Shown in pieces: positions 34,594 through 49,431 of a stretch of DNA of 64,000 bases. How positions within the stretch are numbered: position 1 is the stretch's first letter; each line of letters opens with the position of its first letter. Source of the stretch: Pseudomonadota bacterium (GTDB lineage Bacteria > Pseudomonadota > Alphaproteobacteria > Dongiales > Dongiaceae); assembly GCA_021792365.1 (NCBI GenBank), contig JAJYUT010000006.1, positions 299,955 to 363,954 of the forward strand, read 5' to 3'. A program made the position numbers and the translations under genes. Under the pieces are notes generated by a model, which searched no databases, was not told the DNA's origin, and saw only the letters and a list, made by a program, of their open reading frames with translations.

Positions 34594-36102
34594 ATGGCGT
34601 CCCAAATCGCGGTCAAGCCAAGACGCGGCACTTTGTCCCAGCTCCGGATCACGTTTACGTTCGCGCTGGCGCTGTTGGCGTTGATGACTCTGTTGGGCCG
34701 CACGGCGCCCGCGGAGGCTCGCCCGGTGAAGGCCCACATCGTGGTGGATGCCAGGACCGGCGAGGTGTTGCAGGCGTCCAACGCCGATACCTCCACGTAT
34801 CCCGCCTCCCTGACCAAGATGATGACGCTGTATCTGCTGTTCGAGGCGATGCAGGAGGGCCGCGTCAAGCTGACGGACACCATCACCTTCTCAAAGAATG
34901 CCGCCGGCAAGGCCGCGACGAATCTCAACGTCCGCGGCGGCGACCGCATCTCGGTCGAAACCGCGGTCCTGGCGCTGATTGTCCGGTCCGCCAACGACGC
35001 TGCGACGGCGGTGGCCGAACATTTGGCGGGTACCGAGCCGGGCTTCGCCAAGCTGATGACGAACAAGGCCCGAGCGCTGGGCATGACGCGGACGACCTTC
35101 CGCAACGCCCATGGGCTGCCGGATTCCGAGCAACGGACCACCGCGCGCGATATGGCATTGCTCTCGATCGCCCTCATCCGCGACTTCCCGCAGCACTACG
35201 GCTATTTCCAGCGGACGAGCTTCAAGTATCGGGGCGTCACGTATTCGGGTCACAACAAGCTGCTGAAGAGCTTCAAGGGTTATGACGGCATCAAGACCGG
35301 CTACATCCGGGCTTCCGGCTTCAATCTGGCGAGCTCGGCGGAACGTGACAGCCGCCGGCTGGTGGTGGTTGTGCTCGGCGGCAGCAGCCCTTCGGTGCGC
35401 GACCGCCATGTTGCCGATCTGTTGACCGAGGGATTCAAGACCAAGCGCGGCACCGGATCGTTGCTCATTGCCAAAGCGCCCACCGCAGGCAAGGTGGTGT
35501 CCGTGGCGCCACCGCCGTCGAACACCACCATGGCCGAAGCCGCGGTCGAGGACGTGATCGCCAACCTGATCGAGCCGGCCCAGGTCGAAGGCAAGGCGGC
35601 CAAGGGCGCGGTTCGTGTTGTGAGCCTCAAGGGGCTGCCGCCGCTCCTCAAGCCCGGCACCGGCTCGCACGTGCTCGCGGCCGCACCGGCTTCGGCTGCC
35701 CTGGCTCCTGCCAAATTGAGTCTGGCCGGCGTGAAGGGACTGATGCCGGTGCTCAAGCCGGGTACTCGGCCGGAAGGCGTGATGACGGCCTCAGCGCCGG
35801 ATTCCCAGGCCACGACCGTCGTCTGGAAGTCCGACGGAGATTATGGTGTCCAGGTTGGCGCCTATTCCAAATACAACGCGGCGCAGAAGGCTGCGCAATC
35901 CGCCGCCAATGCGGAAGCGCTGCTTACCGACGCCCGCATCGTGATCGACACCCAGAAGCTGAGCAACGGCGGCAAGCTCTATCGGGCGCGCGTCGCGGGC
36001 CTCACCAAGACCGACGCCCAGACTGCCTGCCGGAATCTCCAGGCTAAGAGCACCGACTGCCTGGTCCTGAAGATCGATCCCGCCCTGGCGATGGGGAATT
36101 GA
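34594..36102 (+). CDS. D-alanyl-D-alanine carboxypeptidase with SPOR domain
   Basis: This penicillin-binding protein trims the terminal D-Ala of peptidoglycan stem peptides in the periplasm. The 502 residues comprise an N-terminal membrane/signal segment (about 20-42), a peptidase S11 domain with the three catalytic motifs S72-L-T-K75, S132-A-N134 and K233-T-G235, a Pro/Ala-rich linker with two similar segments (GLPPLLKPGT, GLMPVLKPGT), and a C-terminal SPOR domain (about 424-500, YGVQVGAYSKYNAAQ). SPOR domains bind denuded glycan at the division site, so the enzyme probably acts at the septum. AGGGGA precedes ATG 34594 at seven bases; a good promoter lies upstream. Confidence 0.95.
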   Translation: MASQIAVKPRRGTLSQLRITFTFALALLALMTLLGRTAPAEARPVKAHIVVDARTGEVLQASNADTSTYPASLTKMMTLYLLFEAMQEGRVKLTDTITFSKNAAGKAATNLNVRGGDRISVETAVLALIVRSANDAATAVAEHLAGTEPGFAKLMTNKARALGMTRTTFRNAHGLPDSEQRTTARDMALLSIALIRDFPQHYGYFQRTSFKYRGVTYSGHNKLLKSFKGYDGIKTGYIRASGFNLASSAERDSRRLVVVVLGGSSPSVRDRHVADLLTEGFKTKRGTGSLLIAKAPTAGKVVSVAPPPSNTTMAEAAVEDVIANLIEPAQVEGKAAKGAVRVVSLKGLPPLLKPGTGSHVLAAAPASAALAPAKLSLAGVKGLMPVLKPGTRPEGVMTASAPDSQATTVVWKSDGDYGVQVGAYSKYNAAQKAAQSAANAEALLTDARIVIDTQKLSNGGKLYRARVAGLTKTDAQTACRNLQAKSTDCLVLKIDPALAMGN

Positions 36103-36210
36103 TCCGCGTATCTGGTCAGGGGCCGGAATATTCCCGTGCGACCATCGCAACAACGATACAGTCGATACGCCATCGCGTCATAGGCGCGGTTCAGGGTGAT
36201 CACTTGGGAG

Positions 36211-37863
36211 TCAGCTCGCCAGCGAGCGCTGGTGGAGCGTGACCAGGATGGAAGCCAGCTCATGTGAGCCGAACGGCTTCGACAACCGCGGCAGATCCTG
36301 CGCATTGCTATTCGGGAAGTCCGCGTAGCCCGTCGCCAGGATTACCGGCAGGCCAGGCCGCAAGTGGTGGATCTGCGCAGCGAGTTCGGCGCCGTTCATG
36401 TCCGGCATGGCATAGTCGGTGATCACCGCGTCGATCGCGCCATCGGCCCGCAGCACGTTGAGGGCGGAGCGGCCGGAGGGCACCACTTGGCTGACGTGGC
36501 CCAGGTCCTCCAGCATGGACGCGGTCAGGAGCGCGACCAGCGGCTCGTCATCCACCACCAGGACCCGGTAACGCGGCATGCCGCCATTCGGCGTCTGCAC
36601 GCCCTGGACTCGCTCCAGGCGCGCGACGCCTTCGGCGACCGGAAACCACAGGTCCACCGTGGAGCCCTCGCCTTGTTTGCTGGTGATCCGCATGCCACCG
36701 CCGGATTGCACGGCCAAGCCGTGCACCGTCGAGAGCCCGAGGCCCGTGCCGCGACCGACCTCCTTGGTCGTGAAGAAGGGTTCGCTGCATCGCTTCAGCG
36801 TGACCTCGTCCATGCCGACCCCGGTGTCGGTCACCGTCATGCGCACGTAGTCTCCAGGCTCGAGCGACCGCATGCTCATCTCCCCGGTCTCCCGTTGCGC
36901 TGAGATGCGCAGGTGACCGCCATCCGGCATGGCATCGCGCGCGTTCAAGGCGAGGTTGAGGATGGCCAGCTCGAGCTGGTTCGGGTCGACTGAGATGAGC
37001 GCCAGGTCCGGGTCGAAGCTCATCTCGATCTGGATCGTGGGGCCGATCGACCGCTGCAGCATCTCGGCCATGCCCTCCGCCAAGCACTGCACGTCGACCG
37101 CTTCGGGCTTCAGCTCCTGCCGCCGGGCGAAGGCCAGCAGCCGCTTGGTGAGAGCCGCCCCGCGCTCGGCGCTTTCGCGGGCGGCGGTCAGGAATTGCTG
37201 GGCCTTGGGATCATGGAACGGTTGCTTGGCGAGGTAGTCCAGGCTGCCGATGACGCCCATGAGCAGGTTGTTGAAGTCGTGTGCCAAGCCGCCGGTCAGC
37301 TGACCCAGGCTCTCCATCTTCTGCATCTCGTGGACCTGCGCGAGCGCGGCCTCGCGCTCGCGCGTTCGCTCCTCCACCCGCTGCTCCAACTTGGCGTTCG
37401 CCTCCGCCAGAGCGGCCGTCCGCTCCTCCACCCGGCGTTCCAGCTCCTCGTTCAGCCGCTCCAGCTGCCGGGTCTTGCGGTAGAGCTCGGCGAAGACCTT
37501 GACCTTGGCGCGCAGCAGGTCCGGCACGACCGGCACCGAGATGTAGTCGACCGCCCCATGCTGATAGCCCTTGAGCCGGTCGAGCTCGGTGACCGAGACC
37601 GCGGAGACGAAAATGATCGAGAGCGTGTGGAAGCGCGGGTGATCCCGGATCATGGAAGCGAGCTCGAACCCGTTCAGGTCGGGCATCACGACGTCGATCA
37701 GGACGACCGCGATATCGTTCTTCAGGATCTGCTCAAGCGCCTCGCGGCCGGAGGATGCCTTGATCAGGTTCTCCCCCAGGTCACGCAAGATGACCTCGTA
37801 GCTCAGCAGCTTGGCCGGCTGATCATCGACCAGAAGAATTTTAACCGGCTCATTTGCGTTCAT
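36211..37863 (-). CDS. hybrid response regulator/histidine kinase
   Basis: This is a 550-residue soluble signalling protein. Order: receiver (about 8-125, acceptor D57 in LIDVVMPD), a coiled coil with two RVEERT repeats (about 135-172), HisKA with phospho-acceptor H195 (GGLAHDFNNLL), HATPase_c (NARDAMPDGG, GVGMDEVTLKRCSEPFFTTK, GRGTGLGLSTVHG) and a second receiver (acceptor in ITDYAMPDMNG). In the first receiver the usual Lys after the fifth strand is Val (DYISVPVVP), a pattern seen in this subclass. It starts 10 bp after the poly-HAMP kinase stop, so the two are one operon and likely one phosphorelay. No membrane segment. Confidence 0.93.
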   Translation of the reverse strand: MNANEPVKILLVDDQPAKLLSYEVILRDLGENLIKASSGREALEQILKNDIAVVLIDVVMPDLNGFELASMIRDHPRFHTLSIIFVSAVSVTELDRLKGYQHGAVDYISVPVVPDLLRAKVKVFAELYRKTRQLERLNEELERRVEERTAALAEANAKLEQRVEERTREREAALAQVHEMQKMESLGQLTGGLAHDFNNLLMGVIGSLDYLAKQPFHDPKAQQFLTAARESAERGAALTKRLLAFARRQELKPEAVDVQCLAEGMAEMLQRSIGPTIQIEMSFDPDLALISVDPNQLELAILNLALNARDAMPDGGHLRISAQRETGEMSMRSLEPGDYVRMTVTDTGVGMDEVTLKRCSEPFFTTKEVGRGTGLGLSTVHGLAVQSGGGMRITSKQGEGSTVDLWFPVAEGVARLERVQGVQTPNGGMPRYRVLVVDDEPLVALLTASMLEDLGHVSQVVPSGRSALNVLRADGAIDAVITDYAMPDMNGAELAAQIHHLRPGLPVILATGYADFPNSNAQDLPRLSKPFGSHELASILVTLHQRSLAS

Positions 37864-37873
37864 TGCGTGATTC

Positions 37874-44188
<6,315 letters not shown>

Positions 44189-44553
44189 TGACCTGCTCCC
44201 GCAATGTAAGGAGGCTGCGAATGGCAATTTCTGTCATGGAAGAAGACTAGGGAGGCGTCGTTCGCGCCATATCAATGGAACACGAACGGCGAATGGTGAT
44301 CGACCATCGGCACGATGGCTCGTTAACCCCATGCCCCTTGGCTGATCCCTCATCCCCCGAGCCTTTGAGCAGACTTGTCCGTCACCGCAACCGTTCAGGC
44401 GGTGATTCGTTCCCGATGGATCGGCTTTTTTTTGAGAGCCTCGGCCATTGCCCCGATTGGTCCAGCACGCAGACGCTGCGGTTGCGGCCACAACGGCATT
44501 TGTGGCAACTTCGGCATTGATCTTCCGACTTTCCACACGAAATTGGGATATTC
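44189..44553. other. divergent control region of the poly-HAMP kinase and the GT4 operon
   Basis: No gene is convincing in these 365 bases. An inverted repeat ATGGT-GATCG-ACCAT lies at 44293-44307, and a T8 run at 44428-44435. Promoters for both directions must be here, but I see no clear consensus pair. Confidence 0.4.
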
Positions 44554-45804
44554 ATGGGTAGCCACCGGATTCGAATCCTGAGGATTGCGCCGCATTTTTT
44601 TCGCGAGGGTGCCTGGCCGGTGGCCTACGATCCCGTCGGCGGCATGCAGAACCAGGTTTGGCAGTTGGTCAGGAGTCTCGACGCGGCCGGCATTTCCCAG
44701 ACGGTCGTGACCACCTACATACCGGGCTCCCCGCGGAACTATCATCTCCTCACCGCCACGACCGTGACCTGCCCCGGGCCATCGCTGCCGGCGTTCCTGG
44801 CCGGGCATTTCCTGACGGCGTCCTGGTTCATCGCCATGCTGCCCTATCTGCTCCTCAATCTGAGGAGGTTCGACATCGTGCATTTGCATTTCGACCACTC
44901 GGTCTGGTGCAGGTTGCTTGCGGTGCTCATCAAGCTGATCGACGCGCCCGTGGTCGTTTCCCTGAACGTATCCCTGCTGAGCGACGGCGAAGGCAATGAC
45001 CGCGGCAACCGGGTCGCCCGATGGCTGGAGCGCTGTGCCCTGCGGGCGGCGGATCGCGTCATCGCCTTGACCCGCCGCCAGTCGGATACCGTTCACAACC
45101 TGTTGGGCGACCAGGGCAACCGCGTCTGGACTATTCCGGACGCGATCGATGCGCAGGCCTTCGCCGCAGGAAACGATGCGCAGGCGACTCAAGCTTTTCG
45201 GCGGCAGTACGCGATTCCGGAGGGAATGCCGGTCGTCGCCTATATCGGCCGGATCAGCGAGGAGAAGGGCTGGCGCGATCTGCCTGTGTTGGCGCAGCGG
45301 CTTACACGCGCAGGCAACTTCGTGCTGATCTGCGGTGATGGTCCGTGCCGCAGGCAGTTGGAGAGGCGCCTGCGGAAGGCGTGCGGCGATGACCATCGTT
45401 GGTGCGTGACCGGCTTCGTTGCGCAGCAGCAAGTCAAGGCCGCCCTGCGCATCGCGGACGTCGTCATGCTGCCGTCGCGCCGGGAAGCTTTCGGCAGCAT
45501 CCTGCTCGAGGCTATGGCCCTGGAGGTTGCCGCAGTGGCCTATGGCGTCGGGGGCATCGTCGATGTCGCCGGCGATCCCCACGCGGTCTCGCTGGTCAGC
45601 CCCGGGAACATCGAAGAGTTCCTGGCCAGGGTGGTTCAGGTGCTCAATGACGGCAACCTGCGCCGCAATCTTGTCAAGCGTGGACGGCAGAGAGTCCAAG
45701 CATTCTCGGTACAATTCGCGCAACAGCAGGTCTTGCGGCTCTATCGCGGCATCGAGTCCCGCGGGTCGCTGCGTCCGTCCGAGATCGGTGCCGGGAACCG
45801 ATGA
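44554..45804 (+). CDS. glycosyltransferase family 4 protein
   Basis: This 416-residue retaining GT-B glycosyltransferase has an N-terminal acceptor domain starting RILRIAPHFFREGAW with GGMQNQVWQLVRSL, and a C-terminal donor domain with VAYIGRISEEKGWRDL, LICGDGPCRRQLERR and the E-x7-E motif in REAFGSILLEAMAL (about 311-319), which holds the nucleotide sugar. Hydrophobic patches (about 82-105) suggest membrane contact. GT4 includes MshA and BshA of mycothiol and bacillithiol synthesis and many surface-glycan enzymes; donor and acceptor cannot be told. It is first of a four-gene operon; its stop overlaps the next start (ATGA, 45801-45804). Confidence 0.9.
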   Translation: MGSHRIRILRIAPHFFREGAWPVAYDPVGGMQNQVWQLVRSLDAAGISQTVVTTYIPGSPRNYHLLTATTVTCPGPSLPAFLAGHFLTASWFIAMLPYLLLNLRRFDIVHLHFDHSVWCRLLAVLIKLIDAPVVVSLNVSLLSDGEGNDRGNRVARWLERCALRAADRVIALTRRQSDTVHNLLGDQGNRVWTIPDAIDAQAFAAGNDAQATQAFRRQYAIPEGMPVVAYIGRISEEKGWRDLPVLAQRLTRAGNFVLICGDGPCRRQLERRLRKACGDDHRWCVTGFVAQQQVKAALRIADVVMLPSRREAFGSILLEAMALEVAAVAYGVGGIVDVAGDPHAVSLVSPGNIEEFLARVVQVLNDGNLRRNLVKRGRQRVQAFSVQFAQQQVLRLYRGIESRGSLRPSEIGAGNR

Positions 45805-46793
45805 TCCATTTCGTCACCACACAGTCGCACAGCACAACACTCCGCTTCTTGATCCCCCGGCTCGGCCCCGCACGGTGCCGCGACTGGTTCTATGAGGATG
45901 TGTTCCGGCGCAGGAAATTGCCCTCGGGCACCTGGATATTTACCGACCATGAGCGGCTGTCCGCCTATGAGCTGACTCTGGCGGCGCGCGTGGCCTTTCA
46001 TCTCCAGCGTGGCGGTGCCCGCGTTCTCAATCATCCGGCCCGCGTCCTCTGCCGCTTCGACCTGCTGCGCACGCTGAAGACGGCGGGCATCAATGACTTC
46101 TCCGCGTGGCGGGCGGAGACCTTTCCAAAGCCGGAATCGTTCCCCGTATTCATTCGCAATGAATACGATCACCGGCTGGGCGACCCTCCGCTGATTCCCG
46201 ACCAGGCGGCGCTGGATGCCGAGCTCGCCGCGATCCAGAAATCCGAATACCCGCTGGTTGGGAAGCTCGTCATCGAATTTGCCGGGGAGGAGGTCTGTCC
46301 CGGCGTCTGGCAGCGGTTCCAGACCTATCACATTGCCGGCGAGACGATCGCCCACACGAACGTCGTGGATTTCAAATGGGTGGCGAAGGACGTGAAGGAC
46401 ACCAAGCGTCTGAAACGGCATCCCATGTTCGATCGCTTCATCGCCAACGAACAGGCGTTCATCTCAAAGAACTTGTATGCGGACGTGCTCAGCCGCGCCT
46501 TCAAGCTCGCGCAGATCGATTATGGCCGCGCCGACTTCGCCATCGTGAACGGAAAGCCGCAGATCTACGAGATCAACACCAATCCGAATCACGGCGACCA
46601 CGAGAAGCTGTTCCGCGCGATTCACCCCCGGCGCGCCGCCATCCAGAGATACAGCGAGGATCTGGTGCAGAAGGCACTCCTCAAGACTGATCTGGCCGCA
46701 GGCGACGCGATCAAGATCAGGATCGACGACCCCATGCTGAAACGCCACCAGGCGTGGTGGAAGCCGCGCCCCGAGCCGCCTTGGCGCCCATGA
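45801..46793 (+). CDS. ATP-grasp-like protein
   Basis: The 330-residue protein ends its core with YGRADFAIVNGKPQIYEINT followed by NPNHGDHEKL (about 241-270), the Mg-ATP-binding D...E-x-N-x-N signature of the ATP-grasp fold. Upstream, YPLVGKLVIEF and WQRFQTYHIAGETIAHTNVV fit the central strands that hold ATP. ATP-grasp enzymes join a carboxylate to an amine or thiol through an acyl-phosphate. The N-terminal 100 residues (HFVTTQSHSTTLRFLIPRLG) are not a known type. It overlaps both neighbours by four bases, so the operon is tightly coupled. Substrates are unknown; ligase activity is inferred. Confidence 0.75.
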   Translation: MIHFVTTQSHSTTLRFLIPRLGPARCRDWFYEDVFRRRKLPSGTWIFTDHERLSAYELTLAARVAFHLQRGGARVLNHPARVLCRFDLLRTLKTAGINDFSAWRAETFPKPESFPVFIRNEYDHRLGDPPLIPDQAALDAELAAIQKSEYPLVGKLVIEFAGEEVCPGVWQRFQTYHIAGETIAHTNVVDFKWVAKDVKDTKRLKRHPMFDRFIANEQAFISKNLYADVLSRAFKLAQIDYGRADFAIVNGKPQIYEINTNPNHGDHEKLFRAIHPRRAAIQRYSEDLVQKALLKTDLAAGDAIKIRIDDPMLKRHQAWWKPRPEPPWRP

Positions 46794-47851
46794 CGGTCCT
46801 CGATTGCATCGCGGAGCGGCCTGCGGTGGGCGGCAGCCTGGCCGTTGCTGCGTCGCGAGGTTTCGATTTCGGCTCCGCTGAATATCGAGCCTTGTTCCAG
46901 CGGGCGGAGTGTTCGGCATTTCAGCACCCCGACTGGCTCACCCCCTTCTACGCACGGCTGGCGCGGCACCCCTATGCCGAGCCGCTCATCGTCGTCGGCC
47001 GATGGACTCGCACGGCGGACCTGGCCTTCGTCGCCCCGCTGTTGAAGCATAGGGCCAATGGCTCCACCGTGGTCGAGTACGCCTTTCTCGGCGTCACCGA
47101 CTATGCCCTGCCGGTCGTCTGCCCCGAATTGCAGGCGAGCGGGCACGCGACGACTGGATTGAGGCGCGCGTTCCTGCATGCGCTCGGCGCGCACGACATG
47201 CTCCGGGTTTCACCGGTGCCTCCTAGCGGCCTGGCCGCCTGGAAGGCGCTGATCGGAGGGCCGCCGCTGCGCCTTGGCTTCGATTCGCATGCCGTCATGT
47301 GCGAGCGGCCGTTTGCCGCTTGGCACGACCGGACCCGAAGTCCGCGGCGCCGTGCCGATATCCGCCGCAAGATCCGGCGGCTCATGGCAGTGGCGGGGCC
47401 CCTTCGCCTCGAGATCGTCGAAGGCGCGGACATTCGCGAGGCCTTAGCGGCTGCTAGGCATTTCAGGGAGGGGCGTTTCAAGGACGATCCTCTCCAGCAG
47501 CAGCCGTTCTTCGAGTTCTATGTCGACGTTGCCACGCGCGGCGCCGCATCCGGGTTCTCGCGCACCTACCGATTGTCAGCCGGTGGGAAAACGCTCGCCG
47601 TGCTGTTCGGCATCATCCACCGCACGCGCTTCTGCTATCTCGTGCTCGGCGCCGATTATCGGAACCACGGCCAGTATTCGCCGGGCGCGATCATGTTCGA
47701 TCGGGTGATGGAGCATTGGGTCGACGGCGGCGGCGAGGTCTTCGATTTCACCATCGGCGACGAGGCGTTCAAGGGGGCATTGGGCTGCAGCCGCGTTCCG
47801 ATGCACGAGATCGTGCGCATGCCCATGGCTGGCATGGGCCGCGAGGGCTAA
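46790..47851 (+). CDS. GNAT/FemAB-like acyltransferase (BioF2-like)
   Basis: The 353-residue protein has the Acetyltransf_6 (BioF2-like, FemAB-related) arrangement: FQHPDWLTPFYARLARHPYA, ADLAFVAPLLKHR, RRRADIRRKIRRLMAV, HFREGRFKDDPLQQQPFFEF, and a C-terminal half with GKTLAVLFGIIHRTRFCYLV, then YSPGAIMFDRVMEHWVDGG and DFTIGDEAFKGALG. Relatives acylate sugars or amines in envelope and polysaccharide pathways, or transfer amino acids from tRNA. ATG 46790 overlaps the previous TGA. It is third of the four-gene operon, 2 bp before the deacetylase start. Confidence 0.85.
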   Translation: MTVLDCIAERPAVGGSLAVAASRGFDFGSAEYRALFQRAECSAFQHPDWLTPFYARLARHPYAEPLIVVGRWTRTADLAFVAPLLKHRANGSTVVEYAFLGVTDYALPVVCPELQASGHATTGLRRAFLHALGAHDMLRVSPVPPSGLAAWKALIGGPPLRLGFDSHAVMCERPFAAWHDRTRSPRRRADIRRKIRRLMAVAGPLRLEIVEGADIREALAAARHFREGRFKDDPLQQQPFFEFYVDVATRGAASGFSRTYRLSAGGKTLAVLFGIIHRTRFCYLVLGADYRNHGQYSPGAIMFDRVMEHWVDGGGEVFDFTIGDEAFKGALGCSRVPMHEIVRMPMAGMGREG

Positions 47852-47853
47852 CG

Positions 47854-48558
47854 ATGTTCGAGCGGTCGGTGCTCATCGCCGCGCATCCCGATGACGAGGT
47901 GCTGTGGTTCAGCTCGGTCCTGTGGAAGGTCGACCGGGTCGTGCTCGCCTTCCGGGACTACGATGCCGTGCCCGGGCTCGGCCAGTGCCGCGCTGCCGCT
48001 CTGACGGAGTTGCCGTACCGCGTCACCTGTCTCGGGATACCTGAGGCCGGCTCATGGCACTTGGCGGATTGGGCGGATCCCCGGATCACCGAATTCGGGC
48101 TTGCGCTGAATTCGTCCTCTGCCAGCCGTCGCTACGAGGCGAACTTTCGCGTCCTCCGCTCCCGGTTGCGCGCGGAATTGACCTCCGACATCGCCGTCTT
48201 CACCCACAATCCCTGGGGAGAATATGGGCACGAGGATCATGTCCAGCTCTACAGGGTGCTGGAAGGACTGCGCAGGGAGATCGGCTTCCGGATGTGGGTG
48301 CCGACCTATTCTTCGACCTGGTCCGCCGCGCTCGCCGCGCGGTACGCGCGCTCGTCCGATGCCCGGTTGTGCCGCTTTCCCGTCGACCGCATCGCGGCCG
48401 CGCGCATCGCCGGACTCTACAGGAAGCATGATTGCTGGACCTGGTGGAGCGACGCGCCTTGGCCGGCGGAGGAGTGCTTCGTTTCGACGCTGAACGAGGT
48501 GGCGACCCGGCAGGAACCCAGCGCGATTCCCCTGAGCTGCGTCGCACTGCCTCAATAA
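47854..48558 (+). CDS. PIG-L family deacetylase
   Basis: The 234-residue protein starts SVLIAAHPDDEVLWFSSVLW; AHPDDE (9-14) is the zinc-binding and catalytic motif of the PIG-L/LmbE family, and YGHEDHVQLY (about 125-134) supplies the second histidine. Family members remove acetyl from GlcNAc units, e.g. MshB in mycothiol, BshB in bacillithiol and PIG-L in GPI synthesis. It is slightly shorter than usual, and the C-terminal part (YSSTWSAALAARYARS, WSDAPWPAEECFVSTL) is divergent. It starts 2 bp after the acyltransferase stop and closes the operon. Deacetylation of the GT4 product is inferred. Confidence 0.85.
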   Translation: MFERSVLIAAHPDDEVLWFSSVLWKVDRVVLAFRDYDAVPGLGQCRAAALTELPYRVTCLGIPEAGSWHLADWADPRITEFGLALNSSSASRRYEANFRVLRSRLRAELTSDIAVFTHNPWGEYGHEDHVQLYRVLEGLRREIGFRMWVPTYSSTWSAALAARYARSSDARLCRFPVDRIAAARIAGLYRKHDCWTWWSDAPWPAEECFVSTLNEVATRQEPSAIPLSCVALPQ

Positions 48559-48672
48559 ATCCAAGGGTCCGTAATCCCGTCCGGGGCGTGAACGAATATT
48601 TAACCGGACCCGGCAACTCTCCCCCTCAGCCCAGGAATCCTGGTAGTCGGTGTCGACCGTGCGGACTCATCC

Positions 48673-49431
48673 ATGAACATGGCGCAAAGCGTTCCTGCCC
48701 TGCGGGTCACCGGCTTGCGCAAATCCTTTCGGCGCCCTGCCGTGGATGGGCTCGATCTTCGGGTCGAGCAGGGGAAATTCTATGCCCTGCTGGGCCCAAA
48801 TGGCGCAGGCAAGACGACCACCCTGCGCATGGTGGCCGGCCTGATGCAGCCCGATGCCGGCGCGGTGTCGATCTTCGGCATCGATGCCCTGGCCGACCCG
48901 GTCGCCGCCAAGCGCATCACCGCCTGGGTCAGCGACGAGCCGATGATCTACGACAAGCTGTCGCCGACCGAATATCTGGCCTTCGTCGCCGGCCTGTGGG
49001 GCATGGACCCCGCCGTCGCCGACCGGAAATCAGCGGCCCTGCTGGAATTGCTGGAACTGAAGCCGCACGCGCATGAACGTTGCGAGGATTTCTCCAAGGG
49101 CATGCGGCAGAAGGTGGCGCTGGCCGGCGCCTTGGTACACGAGCCGAAGCTCATCATCCTTGACGAGCCACTGACCGGCCTCGATGCGCGCGCGGCACGG
49201 CTGGTCAAGGACGCGCTGCTGGCGCGCGTGCGCCAGGGCTGCACCGTCATCATGACGACGCACATCCTGGAGGTTGCTGAGCGCATGGCGGAGCGGATCG
49301 GCGTCATCTCTCGCGGGCGGCTGATCGCGGAAGGAACTCTCGACGAGCTTCGCAAGCAATCCGGCTCCATCAACACCAGTCTCGAGGATGTCTTCCTCGC
49401 CCTCGTCGCCGAGCAAGAGACGGCGCAGTGA
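48673..49431 (+). CDS. ABC transporter ATP-binding protein
   Basis: The 252-residue ATPase has Walker A GPNGAGKTTT (41-50), signature FSKGMRQKVALAGAL (SKGMR instead of LSGGQ, common in ABC-2 exporters), Walker B LIILDEPLTGLD and a switch His (TTHILEV). It resembles CcmA/NatA-type exporter ATPases. It starts 114 bp after the deacetylase operon and overlaps its permease (GTGA, 49428-49431). The substrate is unknown; position leaves open a link to the preceding operon. Confidence 0.93.
   Translation: MNMAQSVPALRVTGLRKSFRRPAVDGLDLRVEQGKFYALLGPNGAGKTTTLRMVAGLMQPDAGAVSIFGIDALADPVAAKRITAWVSDEPMIYDKLSPTEYLAFVAGLWGMDPAVADRKSAALLELLELKPHAHERCEDFSKGMRQKVALAGALVHEPKLIILDEPLTGLDARAARLVKDALLARVRQGCTVIMTTHILEVAERMAERIGVISRGRLIAEGTLDELRKQSGSINTSLEDVFLALVAEQETAQ

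Noticed and set aside
48052..48616. Minus-strand open frames over the deacetylase
   Set aside because: Shadows of the PIG-L gene, whose AHPDDE and GHEDH motifs fix the sense frame.
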